The notes below the pieces were generated by a model. The model made no database searches, had not been told where the DNA came from, and saw only the letters and a program-made list of their open reading frames with translations. A program made the translations under genes and the position numbers. Below are positions 1-5,054 of a stretch of 5,407 nucleotides of DNA, one piece after another. The number at the start of each line of letters is the position of its first letter. Position 1 is the stretch's first letter. Source of the stretch: Bacteroidales bacterium (lineage in GTDB: Bacteria > Bacteroidota > Bacteroidia > Bacteroidales > P3); NCBI GenBank assembly GCA_900769785.1, contig CAAGHV010000188.1, positions 1 through 5,407 of the forward strand, read 5' to 3'.

Positions 1-292
1 AGCTATTTTCTTCGGAATACTCACTCTTGGTTGTGGTTTCGCCCCAAGCGTAGTAGTTGCCATAGTCTTCCGGAGTGGTAGCACCCACATTGCAGGTAGC
101 CCATTTCAAGCCGCTTGGCAAGCCAAGATCTACATAATCGTGTCCGCTGATAGTACCGGTAGCAACTCCGCCACCGCTACCTCCTCCATTATTATCTCTA
201 TCTTTTCCCTGACCAAAATCGTCTTCGCATCCTGCGAATACCAATGTCATTGCAACCATTAGCAATGATAATCGTCTTAATGTTCTTTTCAT
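1..292 (-). CDS. Secreted lipoprotein with Bacteroidetes YVDLGLPSGLKWA repeat (N-terminal part, runs off the window)
   Basis: The first 97 residues are visible; the gene continues past base 1. Residues 1-21 form a signal peptide: a basic start (MKRTLRRL), a hydrophobic stretch, then a lipobox ending VFAGC, so Cys22 is the likely lipidated residue. The acidic CEDD just after the cysteine resembles the Bacteroidetes signal that sends lipoproteins to the cell surface (inference). A Gly/Asn/Asp-rich linker follows (about residues 29-50), then a domain from residue 51 starting HDYVDLGLPSGLKWATCNVG and continuing with PEDYGNYYAWGET. This motif is common in Bacteroidales surface proteins and resembles the Fibrobacter succinogenes paralogous-domain type; its biochemical role is not established to my knowledge. 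The ATG at 292-290 is chosen because the signal peptide begins there. The start region is A/T-rich with no Shine-Dalgarno. It has its own promoter at 411-442 and a leader of about 110 bases. Confidence 0.9.
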   Translation of the reverse strand, partial: MKRTLRRLSLLMVAMTLVFAGCEDDFGQGKDRDNNGGGSGGGVATGTISGHDYVDLGLPSGLKWATCNVGATTPEDYGNYYAWGETTTKSEYSEENS

Positions 293-365
293 CTTCGTTT
301 ATTTTTATTGTGTTACTTTACCCGTTGGTTGAATTAATCTTTCTTTATCAGCACTGTAGCATAAG

Positions 366-396
366 CCGAAACCCCTTTTAGCCGTTAGGGCTTCGG
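366..396 (-). other. Hairpin in the leader of the lipoprotein gene
   Basis: Read on the minus strand, CCGAAGCCC (396-388) pairs with GGGTTTCGG (374-366): nine pairs, one of them G-T, closing a 13-base loop. It lies in the predicted untranslated leader, about 75 bases before the ATG. No run of T follows, so it is not a normal terminator. A competing pairing exists between bases 384-388 (gttag on the plus strand) and 399-403 (ctaac), which cannot form at the same time. The sequence could act in mRNA stability or translation control, but nothing here proves a role. Confidence 0.45.
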
Positions 397-410
397 AGCT
401 AACAACGGTG

Positions 411-442
411 CAAATGTACAAACATTTTTTATATCTGCCAAA
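411..442 (-). promoter_or_regulatory. Bacteroidetes-type promoter for the lipoprotein gene
   Basis: On the minus strand there is TTTG at 442-439, a spacer of exactly 20 bases, and TACATTTG at 418-411. This fits the Bacteroidetes primary sigma-factor consensus (TTTG, 19-21 bases, TAnnTTTG). Transcription would start near base 404, leaving a leader of about 110 bases before the ATG at 292. The spacer begins with GCAGAT and the -7 box sits in TGTACnTTTGCA, both shared with the promoter at 4878-4909. Confidence 0.75.
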
Positions 443-595
443 TATTTAACACTATTGTTCTTCCGAATAATATATAGGATCTTTATTTATAGATATTTAA
501 ACAAAATTTGTAGGGGAAATAGAGGAAATATTATACTATATGCAGATGATAAACTGTATAAATAATACTTTATAAATGTTGTATTTTCGTTTCAA

Positions 596-652
596 AAGTG
601 CCATACTTAGGGTTCAAAACCATGGGAGTTTTGGGGCAAAAGTATGGCACTT
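596..652. repeat. 13-bp perfect inverted repeat around a 31-base centre
   Basis: AAGTGCCATACTT (596-608) is the exact reverse complement of AAGTATGGCACTT (640-652). The centre holds a second nested pair, CAAAAC (615-620) with GTTTTG (628-633), separated from the outer stem by six unpaired bases on each side. The whole can fold as one interrupted hairpin on either strand. No T run follows, so it is not an obvious terminator. It could be a protein-binding site, a structured RNA element or the remains of a small mobile element. Confidence 0.7.
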
Positions 653-660
653 ATGGGTCG

Positions 661-675
661 TAACCCTAAGGGTTA
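661..675. repeat. 15-bp palindrome TAACCCTAAGGGTTA
   Basis: The two 7-base arms TAACCCT and AGGGTTA are exact reverse complements around one central A. AGGGTT also occurs at 609-614 inside the neighbouring inverted repeat, so the two structures share a motif. With a one-base centre it is more likely to be meaningful as double-stranded DNA, such as a dimer binding site, than as a hairpin. No function can be assigned. Confidence 0.5.
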
Positions 676-733
676 GGAATGGGAAACTATATGGGCAGTG
701 GTATGGGCAATGCTGTTGGGGCTGCTACGTTGA

Positions 734-799
734 GGCGTTTGGAAAACTGCATCGGGGCGTTTCACAAAGTGCTTAGGGGCGTTTATAAAACATATCTTG
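734..799. repeat. Three 22-bp tandem units starting GGCGTTT
   Basis: GGCGTTT begins at 734, 756 and 778, exactly 22 bp apart. Units one and two agree at 16 of 22 positions by hand alignment, units one and three at 13 of 22. The second and third copies are preceded by two more G, giving GGGGCGTTT. The third unit merges into GTTTATAAAAC (781-791), whose near-copy GCTTTATAAAC (803-813) lies 22 bp later and forms the left edge of the following dyad. The period of 21-22 bp is therefore kept through both blocks. No open frame supports a protein. Confidence 0.6.
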
Positions 800-801
800 C
801 T

Positions 802-909
802 CGCTTTATAAACTTATTTCAAAGTTTGAAACGATGATTTCAAACTTTGAAACAATAAATTCAAACTTTGAAATCATAGTTTCAAAGTTTGAATTTGGTT
901 TTATAAGCG
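802..909. repeat. 108-bp dyad with four palindromes phased at 21 bp; two tandem hairpins
   Basis: Four 13-bp palindromes are centred at 824, 845, 866 and 887, exactly 21 bp apart: TTCAAAGTTTGAA (818-830), TTCAAACTTTGAA (839-851), the same again (860-872), and TTCAAAGTTTGAA (881-893). The block is also symmetric as a whole about 855.5, from CGCTTTATAAAC (802-813) to GTTTTATAAGCG (898-909); 42 of 54 opposed positions are complementary without any gap. As single strand it can form two hairpins, 817-852 (15-bp stem) and 857-896 (17-bp stem), each with a 6-base loop. The loops (832-837 and 874-879) are complementary at 5 of 6 positions. A spacing of 21 bp is two helical turns, which would place bound proteins on one face of DNA. 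Function unknown. Confidence 0.85.
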
Positions 910-982
910 TGCCTGCGAACTTATATAGTCAAGTATACAAAGTTTTACAGTCGAGGCAATAAAGTTTGTGAGTAGAGTATGT

Positions 983-1000
983 CTGCTATATATACAGCAG
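983..1000. repeat. Short hairpin CTGCT / AGCAG
   Basis: CTGCT (983-987) can pair with AGCAG (996-1000) around an 8-base A/T loop. The stem is only five pairs, so it may be chance. It is listed because it is one of several hairpins packed just beyond the operon terminator. Confidence 0.3.
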
Positions 1001-1013
1001 GTGGCAAGATAAG

Positions 1014-1035
1014 GCTTGGCATATATATGACAAGC
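1014..1035. repeat. Inverted repeat next to the terminator
   Basis: GCTTG (1014-1018) pairs with CAAGC (1031-1035); after one mismatch the inner CATATATATG (1020-1029) is itself a 10-bp palindrome. Its right arm overlaps the outer base pairs of the terminator hairpin at 1032-1076, so the two cannot form fully at once. In minus-strand transcription the terminator would form first. Any role is uncertain. Confidence 0.4.
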
Positions 1036-1081
1036 AAAAAGGTTTGCTTCCCATTTTTGAGAAGCAAACCTTTTTTGCTTT
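1032..1081 (-). terminator. Rho-independent terminator of the gldF-gldG-DUF4340 unit
   Basis: AAAAAGGTTTGCTTC (1036-1050) is complementary to GAAGCAAACCTTTTT (1061-1075), a 15-bp stem with a 10-base loop. With one bulged T the stem can be extended by AAGC/GCTT at its base (from 1032). On the minus strand five T follow the G/C-containing stem, and the hairpin begins about 20 bases after the stop codon of the DUF4340 gene. T runs occur on both strands, so it may also stop transcription coming from the plus direction. Confidence 0.85.
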
Positions 1082-1098
1082 AGATATATAAATCTTAT

Positions 1099-2178
1099 TT
1101 ATTGATTAATATCTTTTCCCAAGAAATAGCTTGCCGGCTGCAATATATTGTCGAAAACATAATATTGGATAAGCACAGTATCGGAATTGTCTAATATGGC
1201 ATAAAGGCGATCTACATCAAATATTTCCGACAAATCTCTACCCTGCATCTCAGCGATAAGATCGGGATCGATAAACTTGATATAGGTTCGCAACGAACGC
1301 ACACGGTCGTTCATATCGGTAACAGTAAGCACAAATCCCGGAGGGCGAGAAAAAGTTGTATCCAATTCTACCTTGGGAACGACTGAGGCATACTCATCAA
1401 AATTAAGATTGGAGAACGACGACAGCAGCTGTGCCACCCTTGCCGTATCGAACTGAGGAACCACAGTGTTGGTTTGTAACAATCGCAAATCGAACGATTC
1501 GCCATTGCGTATCACCTCAAACGATTCGTTTGGTACCTGTGGTATTTCTACTCGTACCGACTTAAGGTCTTGCACATCGCAGTGTACAATTTTGCGCGTA
1601 CGCCACAGCGGCGGATTGGGGTTGAATCGCGGAGTAAGAAAACCTCTAAAACCGGGTATATGCACTATATATGGTTCCTTATCGCCATCGCGAAACATAT
1701 AAGTTCCCATATTGTCCTGTGTTTCGCTACCTACAAAATAGGTACGGGTATGTTTTTCGGAAGGAAATAGACGCAATTTACCTCCAAACCAATCAATAAG
1801 ATATACTTTCTGATATACTTCTACTTTGATATTATTTACCGAAAGGTTTTTGATAATAGAAGGTACTGCATTACGGTTGACATGCTGACGAATACGCATA
1901 TCGTGCAGTGTTTCCAACAATATATCTACCAATGGCTGATTGGCGGGATACTGCTCATTGACAAGCCAAAGAGTGTCATCGTCTCCGGTGCCTACACGTT
2001 CCAAAAGGAGGTTAACATCAAACTTATTGGACAAATAGAGTTTTGTTACGGCATCTATATCTTCGATATGATAGTCCTGCTCTATGGTAGAAGACTTGGA
2101 CATAGAACGTGCAACCACAAGGGCTACTACGCCCAACACTATCACTGCACATATAATAATAAGATTCTTTTTCTTCAT
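1099..2178 (-). CDS. DUF4340 membrane-anchored protein, partner of GldF/GldG
   Basis: A 359-residue protein, complete from ATG (2178) to TAA (1099). Residues 5-23 form one transmembrane helix after a short lysine-rich start; the rest is probably periplasmic, since no other hydrophobic segment is seen. There is no lipobox cysteine. The N-terminal half resembles DUF4340: TLWLVNEQYPANQPLVDILLETL (residues 69-91) fits the pattern of a Trp strand followed by a helix, and FVGSETQDNMGTYMF later fits its next conserved part. DUF4340 proteins are often encoded beside GldG-type ABC auxiliary proteins in diverse bacteria, so it is probably an accessory subunit of the same membrane complex. It is last in the operon, 39 bases after gldG, with a terminator directly behind. 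The start region has no Shine-Dalgarno. The family call rests on pattern and context; no enzyme motif is seen. Confidence 0.8.
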   Translation of the reverse strand: MKKKNLIIICAVIVLGVVALVVARSMSKSSTIEQDYHIEDIDAVTKLYLSNKFDVNLLLERVGTGDDDTLWLVNEQYPANQPLVDILLETLHDMRIRQHVNRNAVPSIIKNLSVNNIKVEVYQKVYLIDWFGGKLRLFPSEKHTRTYFVGSETQDNMGTYMFRDGDKEPYIVHIPGFRGFLTPRFNPNPPLWRTRKIVHCDVQDLKSVRVEIPQVPNESFEVIRNGESFDLRLLQTNTVVPQFDTARVAQLLSSFSNLNFDEYASVVPKVELDTTFSRPPGFVLTVTDMNDRVRSLRTYIKFIDPDLIAEMQGRDLSEIFDVDRLYAILDNSDTVLIQYYVFDNILQPASYFLGKDINQ

Positions 2179-2217
2179 TGTACTGATTGTTGTTATATTA
2201 TAAAATTAATTGTTGTA

Positions 2218-4011
2218 TTATTTCTTTTTATATCTGTTTTTACGAACCATCATTATTACCAACCCTGCAAGTATTACCATTCCTATAGGTACAGCAATAT
2301 TGATAATCTGATACATGGAGCGTTCTTCCTTTATCTTGGCAACATTAAGTTTGCGAATCTTTATCTCTCGCGAACGCGACTCCATATAATCTTCATCGCC
2401 ACAAAGGTAGTTGATAGCATTAAGTATAAATGTTTTGTTGGCATAAAGTATATTGGTATATTTATCGTAACCTAAGGGGTAAGGATAATTTTGCTTGTAA
2501 TTGAAAGCGTTCTTTATAATATCGCCATCCGATATTACTATCATTTTGTTTGGTTCGCCCTCACTACGATATCCCATTTCAGGAATCTCGGTAAACGACG
2601 GAGCTAAGCGGTTTTTCCACGGCGAATGGAACGAACCTTCTAATAACACTGCTATGGGCAGATTACCCTTATTAAACAAACGTGGATCAGGCTCGGTCTG
2701 TGCAATATTGAGATCTACAACAGCAGGTGCATTAACCACACGCGAATACTCCGAAGTGGTAAGCAATACTGTTTTGCGTATTTCATTATCAATAATATCT
2801 ATACTATTGACAAACTCTGTCTTTATCACATCAAGGTTCTTTACTATTGGATGTTTAGATAGTGGTACTATCTCGGGGAAATAATACCATGGACGGAAAC
2901 CTATCTGAGGATTATTACCTACCGAACCTCCTGCCATAGGTATAGGCATACAACGTATGTCCATAACAAGATTGGGATTGATACGCACGCCATAGGTAAA
3001 CATCATCTCGTCGAATCCCAATCCCAAATCGGTACGCATGGCCATAGCCTGACTACGAGTAGCTAAACTATCCATCTCTATATCCAAAGCATCAACAAGC
3101 CACAACACCCTACCTCCATACATCACAAATTGGTCTATTATATACAAGTCCTCGTCACTAAAAGGCTTGGTTGGTTTGGGTACTACCAATAGTTTGAACT
3201 TATTACGAAACTCTATATCCGTAGAATCGCTTGCACTCACTATCCTTTCTGTAAGAGCATTTACATTTCCATCAAGAGTTATATTTTCCATGGCATAATA
3301 GTCGGTAAGTGCCAATTGTATGTCATATATAGCATGGCGTTCAAGTTCGCCATGTCCTTGAAGGAATGCTATACGTTGCTTTTGTCCACGACCAAGCCTA
3401 CGTATTGCATCGGTAAGGGTATATTCCAACGACTGAACGGAGTTGTTTATTAACTCCGCATCCGATACGTAACGTTGACCCAGCAGTAGTTGAACTGATG
3501 TTTCCTGACCTTTGAAGAATACATCAGCAGCCGGTATAACCAACTGCTGCTTTATACCGTCGGGAGTTTTCAGCTCTATACGACTTGGTTGTATGCCCTT
3601 CTGTGCAAGTTTTTGGTAAAATACTTGTTGCTCCTTGGGATCATCAAAAGCAGTAGGATTAACAAACTCATACTCTATGTATTTATTATAAGCACGAAAT
3701 TGATTGAGCATTTCTTTGGTTTCGTTCTGCAAACGAACAAAATCGGGTGGCAATTCGTTACCTTCCAAATATACACGCACAAGTACTGTTTCATCTATTC
3801 CTTTCAACAAACGCTTGGTGGCATTGGATAGTGTATAACGCTTTTCCGATGTAAGATCGAAACGAACATATAGGTAATTACCTATTATATTCAGAAATAT
3901 AATGACCAAAACTGCAGCAAGCACCTCAACGATATGTGAACGTTTAAGGCTACGTTTCTGCTTGCTTTCTGGGTTCTTTCCTTTGAAAAGTTTGATATTA
4001 TTAAGTTTCAT
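2218..4011 (-). CDS. gldG: GldG: gliding-type ABC transporter auxiliary (substrate-binding-like) subunit
   Basis: A 597-residue protein, slightly longer than typical GldG proteins. A basic cytoplasmic head (residues 1-27) leads into transmembrane helix 1 (28-49), followed directly by RFDLTSEKRYTLS (50-62), a hallmark of this family. The large periplasmic part matches the ABC_transp_aux type: EFVNP at 115-119, NNSVQSLEYTLTDAIRRL at 189-206 and FLQGHGE at 216-222. A second transmembrane helix lies near 567-587, ending in a basic tail (RKNRYKKK), so both ends are cytoplasmic. In Flavobacterium johnsoniae GldG works with GldF and the ATPase GldA and was linked to gliding; many non-gliding Bacteroidota also carry it, so a role in gliding is not implied here. 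The gene lies 37 bases after gldF. The ATG at 4011 is chosen for the basic head before helix 1; no Shine-Dalgarno is seen, as is usual in this phylum. Confidence 0.92.
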   Translation of the reverse strand: MKLNNIKLFKGKNPESKQKRSLKRSHIVEVLAAVLVIIFLNIIGNYLYVRFDLTSEKRYTLSNATKRLLKGIDETVLVRVYLEGNELPPDFVRLQNETKEMLNQFRAYNKYIEYEFVNPTAFDDPKEQQVFYQKLAQKGIQPSRIELKTPDGIKQQLVIPAADVFFKGQETSVQLLLGQRYVSDAELINNSVQSLEYTLTDAIRRLGRGQKQRIAFLQGHGELERHAIYDIQLALTDYYAMENITLDGNVNALTERIVSASDSTDIEFRNKFKLLVVPKPTKPFSDEDLYIIDQFVMYGGRVLWLVDALDIEMDSLATRSQAMAMRTDLGLGFDEMMFTYGVRINPNLVMDIRCMPIPMAGGSVGNNPQIGFRPWYYFPEIVPLSKHPIVKNLDVIKTEFVNSIDIIDNEIRKTVLLTTSEYSRVVNAPAVVDLNIAQTEPDPRLFNKGNLPIAVLLEGSFHSPWKNRLAPSFTEIPEMGYRSEGEPNKMIVISDGDIIKNAFNYKQNYPYPLGYDKYTNILYANKTFILNAINYLCGDEDYMESRSREIKIRKLNVAKIKEERSMYQIINIAVPIGMVILAGLVIMMVRKNRYKKK

Positions 4012-4048
4012 GTATAACTATTTTCTATTGATTGAATGAGAATTTATT

Positions 4049-4786
4049 TTATTTCTGCCATTTGCGTGACTGCAATACCAAACGGGTAAGCATGACAAAA
4101 AGTGCTATAACACTGAGGAAGTATAACACATCACGAGTATCGATAACACCACGACTTATAGACTCGTAGTGATAACGCATACCCAATGAACGTGCAAAAA
4201 GGTTTAACGAACCAAAAATATCCATATTGTAAAGTGTCTCGAATCCAAGATAGCAAAATACTGATAAGAGTATTGCTACTATAAATGCCACTATCTGATT
4301 ATTGGTAAGCACCGACGAAAACAGACCTATAGACACAAAAGCACTACCCAAAAATAGTAGTCCTATATACGAACCAACTACACTACCGGTATCAATATTG
4401 CCAATAGGATCACCAAGAAGATAGACACTTACATAATATACCAATGTGGGTAATATGGATATAAACACCAATGTAATACCCGCCAAAAGTTTGGCAAATA
4501 TTATCTGATACTCACTCAATGGCTTGGTAAATAAGAGTTCTATGGTTCCATTCTTTTTTTCTTCCGAAAACATACGCATGGTGATGGCAGGAATAAGAAA
4601 CAAAAACAAGAAGGGACCTATAAGAAAAAGTCCATCTAAACCTGCATAACCATAGTCCATAATATTAAAATCAGAATTAAAAACCCATAACATCAAACCG
4701 TTGAGAAGCAAGAAAACTATGATGGTTAGGTATCCCATCAACGAGGAAAAAAAACTTCCCAACTCTTTTTTGTACAATGTAAACAT
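4049..4786 (-). CDS. gldF: GldF: ABC-2 type transporter permease
   Basis: A 245-residue integral membrane protein with about six helices (roughly residues 17-37, 52-70, 97-121, 138-160, 164-187 and 218-238). It starts MFTLYKKELGSFFSS, the usual amphipathic entry helix of ABC-2 permeases. Between helices 2 and 3 lies MRMFSEEKKNGTIELLFTKP (70-89), which carries the conserved E...GTxExLxxxP coupling motif that contacts the ATPase. Length and motif agree with GldF. It is the first gene of the unit, followed by gldG. No ATP-binding subunit is encoded beside it, so the ATPase must come from elsewhere in the genome. An AAGGAT lies 14 bases before the ATG, too far for a standard ribosome site. The promoter at 4878-4909 would give a leader of about 85 bases. 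The transported substrate is unknown. Confidence 0.92.
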   Translation of the reverse strand: MFTLYKKELGSFFSSLMGYLTIIVFLLLNGLMLWVFNSDFNIMDYGYAGLDGLFLIGPFLFLFLIPAITMRMFSEEKKNGTIELLFTKPLSEYQIIFAKLLAGITLVFISILPTLVYYVSVYLLGDPIGNIDTGSVVGSYIGLLFLGSAFVSIGLFSSVLTNNQIVAFIVAILLSVFCYLGFETLYNMDIFGSLNLFARSLGMRYHYESISRGVIDTRDVLYFLSVIALFVMLTRLVLQSRKWQK

Positions 4787-4877
4787 ATCAATAATATATT
4801 ATCCTTATATTCTAATTAATCTACAATAAACGTTGTTGCAACATTATAATTGCGTTGCTGCAAAAAAAATCAGTCTG

Positions 4878-4909
4878 CAAAGGTACATATTTTTTTGCAA
4901 ATCTGCAAT
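4878..4909 (-). promoter_or_regulatory. Bacteroidetes-type promoter for gldF-gldG-DUF4340
   Basis: On the minus strand ATTG at 4909-4906 is followed after exactly 20 bases by TACCTTTG (4885-4878). The -7 box fits TAnnTTTG fully; the -33 box has TTG rather than TTTG. Transcription would begin near base 4871, about 85 bases before the gldF ATG. It shares GCAGAT or CAGAT after the -33 box and TGTACnTTTGCA around the -7 box with the promoter at 411-442, supporting both calls. Confidence 0.75.
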
Positions 4910-4959
4910 AACGAGAATCACTAACCCCTTATCCCATCTGTGTGCATCGGGAGGAAGAC

Positions 4960-5005
4960 TAATTTTCCTCATGTTGAAAAATGAAATACATCATGAGGAA
5001 AATTA
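4960..5005. repeat. 14-bp inverted repeat, possible end of the radical SAM transcript
   Basis: TAATTTTCCTCATG (4960-4973) is the exact reverse complement of CATGAGGAAAATTA (4992-5005), with an 18-base loop. It lies 49 bases after the stop codon of the radical SAM gene and about 50 bases before the gldF promoter. No T run follows on the minus strand, so it is not a classic terminator. A second, competing pairing exists: GAGGAA at 4951-4956 with TTCCTC at 4965-4970. It may be an RNA 3' end structure or a protein-binding site. Confidence 0.6.
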
Positions 5006-5054
5006 TAATACTACCTATAGAAACGATGTTTGAAATACTAGATAATAAAAACAA

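Larger units (their letters stand above)
443..1035. other. Gene-free spacer rich in repeats
   Basis: This stretch of about 590 bases lies between the terminator of the gldFG unit and the promoter of the lipoprotein gene. I see no credible protein gene. Bases 443-595 are very A/T-rich with no clear structure. From 596 onward come, in order: a 13-bp inverted repeat (596-652), a G-rich strip (653-780), 22-bp repeats (734-799), a 108-bp dyad (802-909), an unstructured part (910-980) and two short hairpins (983-1000 and 1014-1035). The sharp change in base composition from the A/T-rich left part to the G-rich middle suggests a separate element or a structured RNA rather than ordinary spacer; this is inference. 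Confidence 0.6.
4787..5054. other. Spacer between the radical SAM gene and gldF
   Basis: The spacer of 268 bases contains the gldF promoter (4878-4909) and a 14-bp inverted repeat (4960-5005). The predicted gldF leader holds an 8-bp palindrome GTTGCAAC (4835-4842) and a weak hairpin of five pairs between GTTGC at 4835-4839 and GCAAC on the opposite side near 4854-4858. No convincing gene is seen in either direction. Confidence 0.6.

Noticed and set aside
655..721. Stable G-quadruplex
   Set aside because: The loops between GGG tracts are 8-12 bases, longer than in standard quadruplexes; kept only as part of the G-skew observation.
576..776. Open frame on the plus strand (66 codons) across the G-rich strip
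   Set aside because: It runs straight through the 13-bp inverted repeat and the palindrome, has no promoter or ribosome site, an odd composition rich in Trp, Gly and Val, and no recognisable domain. It is better explained by the G-rich strip lacking stop codons.
817..896. CRISPR-like array
   Set aside because: Four short palindromes 21 bp apart leave spacers of only 8 bases that are not unique, and no cas gene is present.
834..962. Short plus-strand frame (42 codons) through the palindrome array, giving repeats such as SNFETIN and SKFEFGF
   Set aside because: The 7-residue repeat is a direct result of the 21-bp DNA period. The start ATG lies inside a hairpin loop and there is no ribosome site. 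The DNA symmetry explains the repeat better than a protein does.
1882..2475. 197-codon open frame on the plus strand
   Set aside because: It overlaps the DUF4340 and gldG genes on the opposite strand and spans their junction; its Tyr/Ile/His-rich product has no domain pattern. It is a shadow of A/T-rich coding DNA.
4898..4901. TTTG as the -33 box of the gldF promoter
   Set aside because: It is only 12 bases from the -7 box; the TTG at 4908-4906 gives the normal 20-base spacing.
4833..5033. 66-codon plus-strand frame in the spacer before gldF
   Set aside because: It crosses the predicted promoter and the inverted repeat and has no domain or ribosome site.
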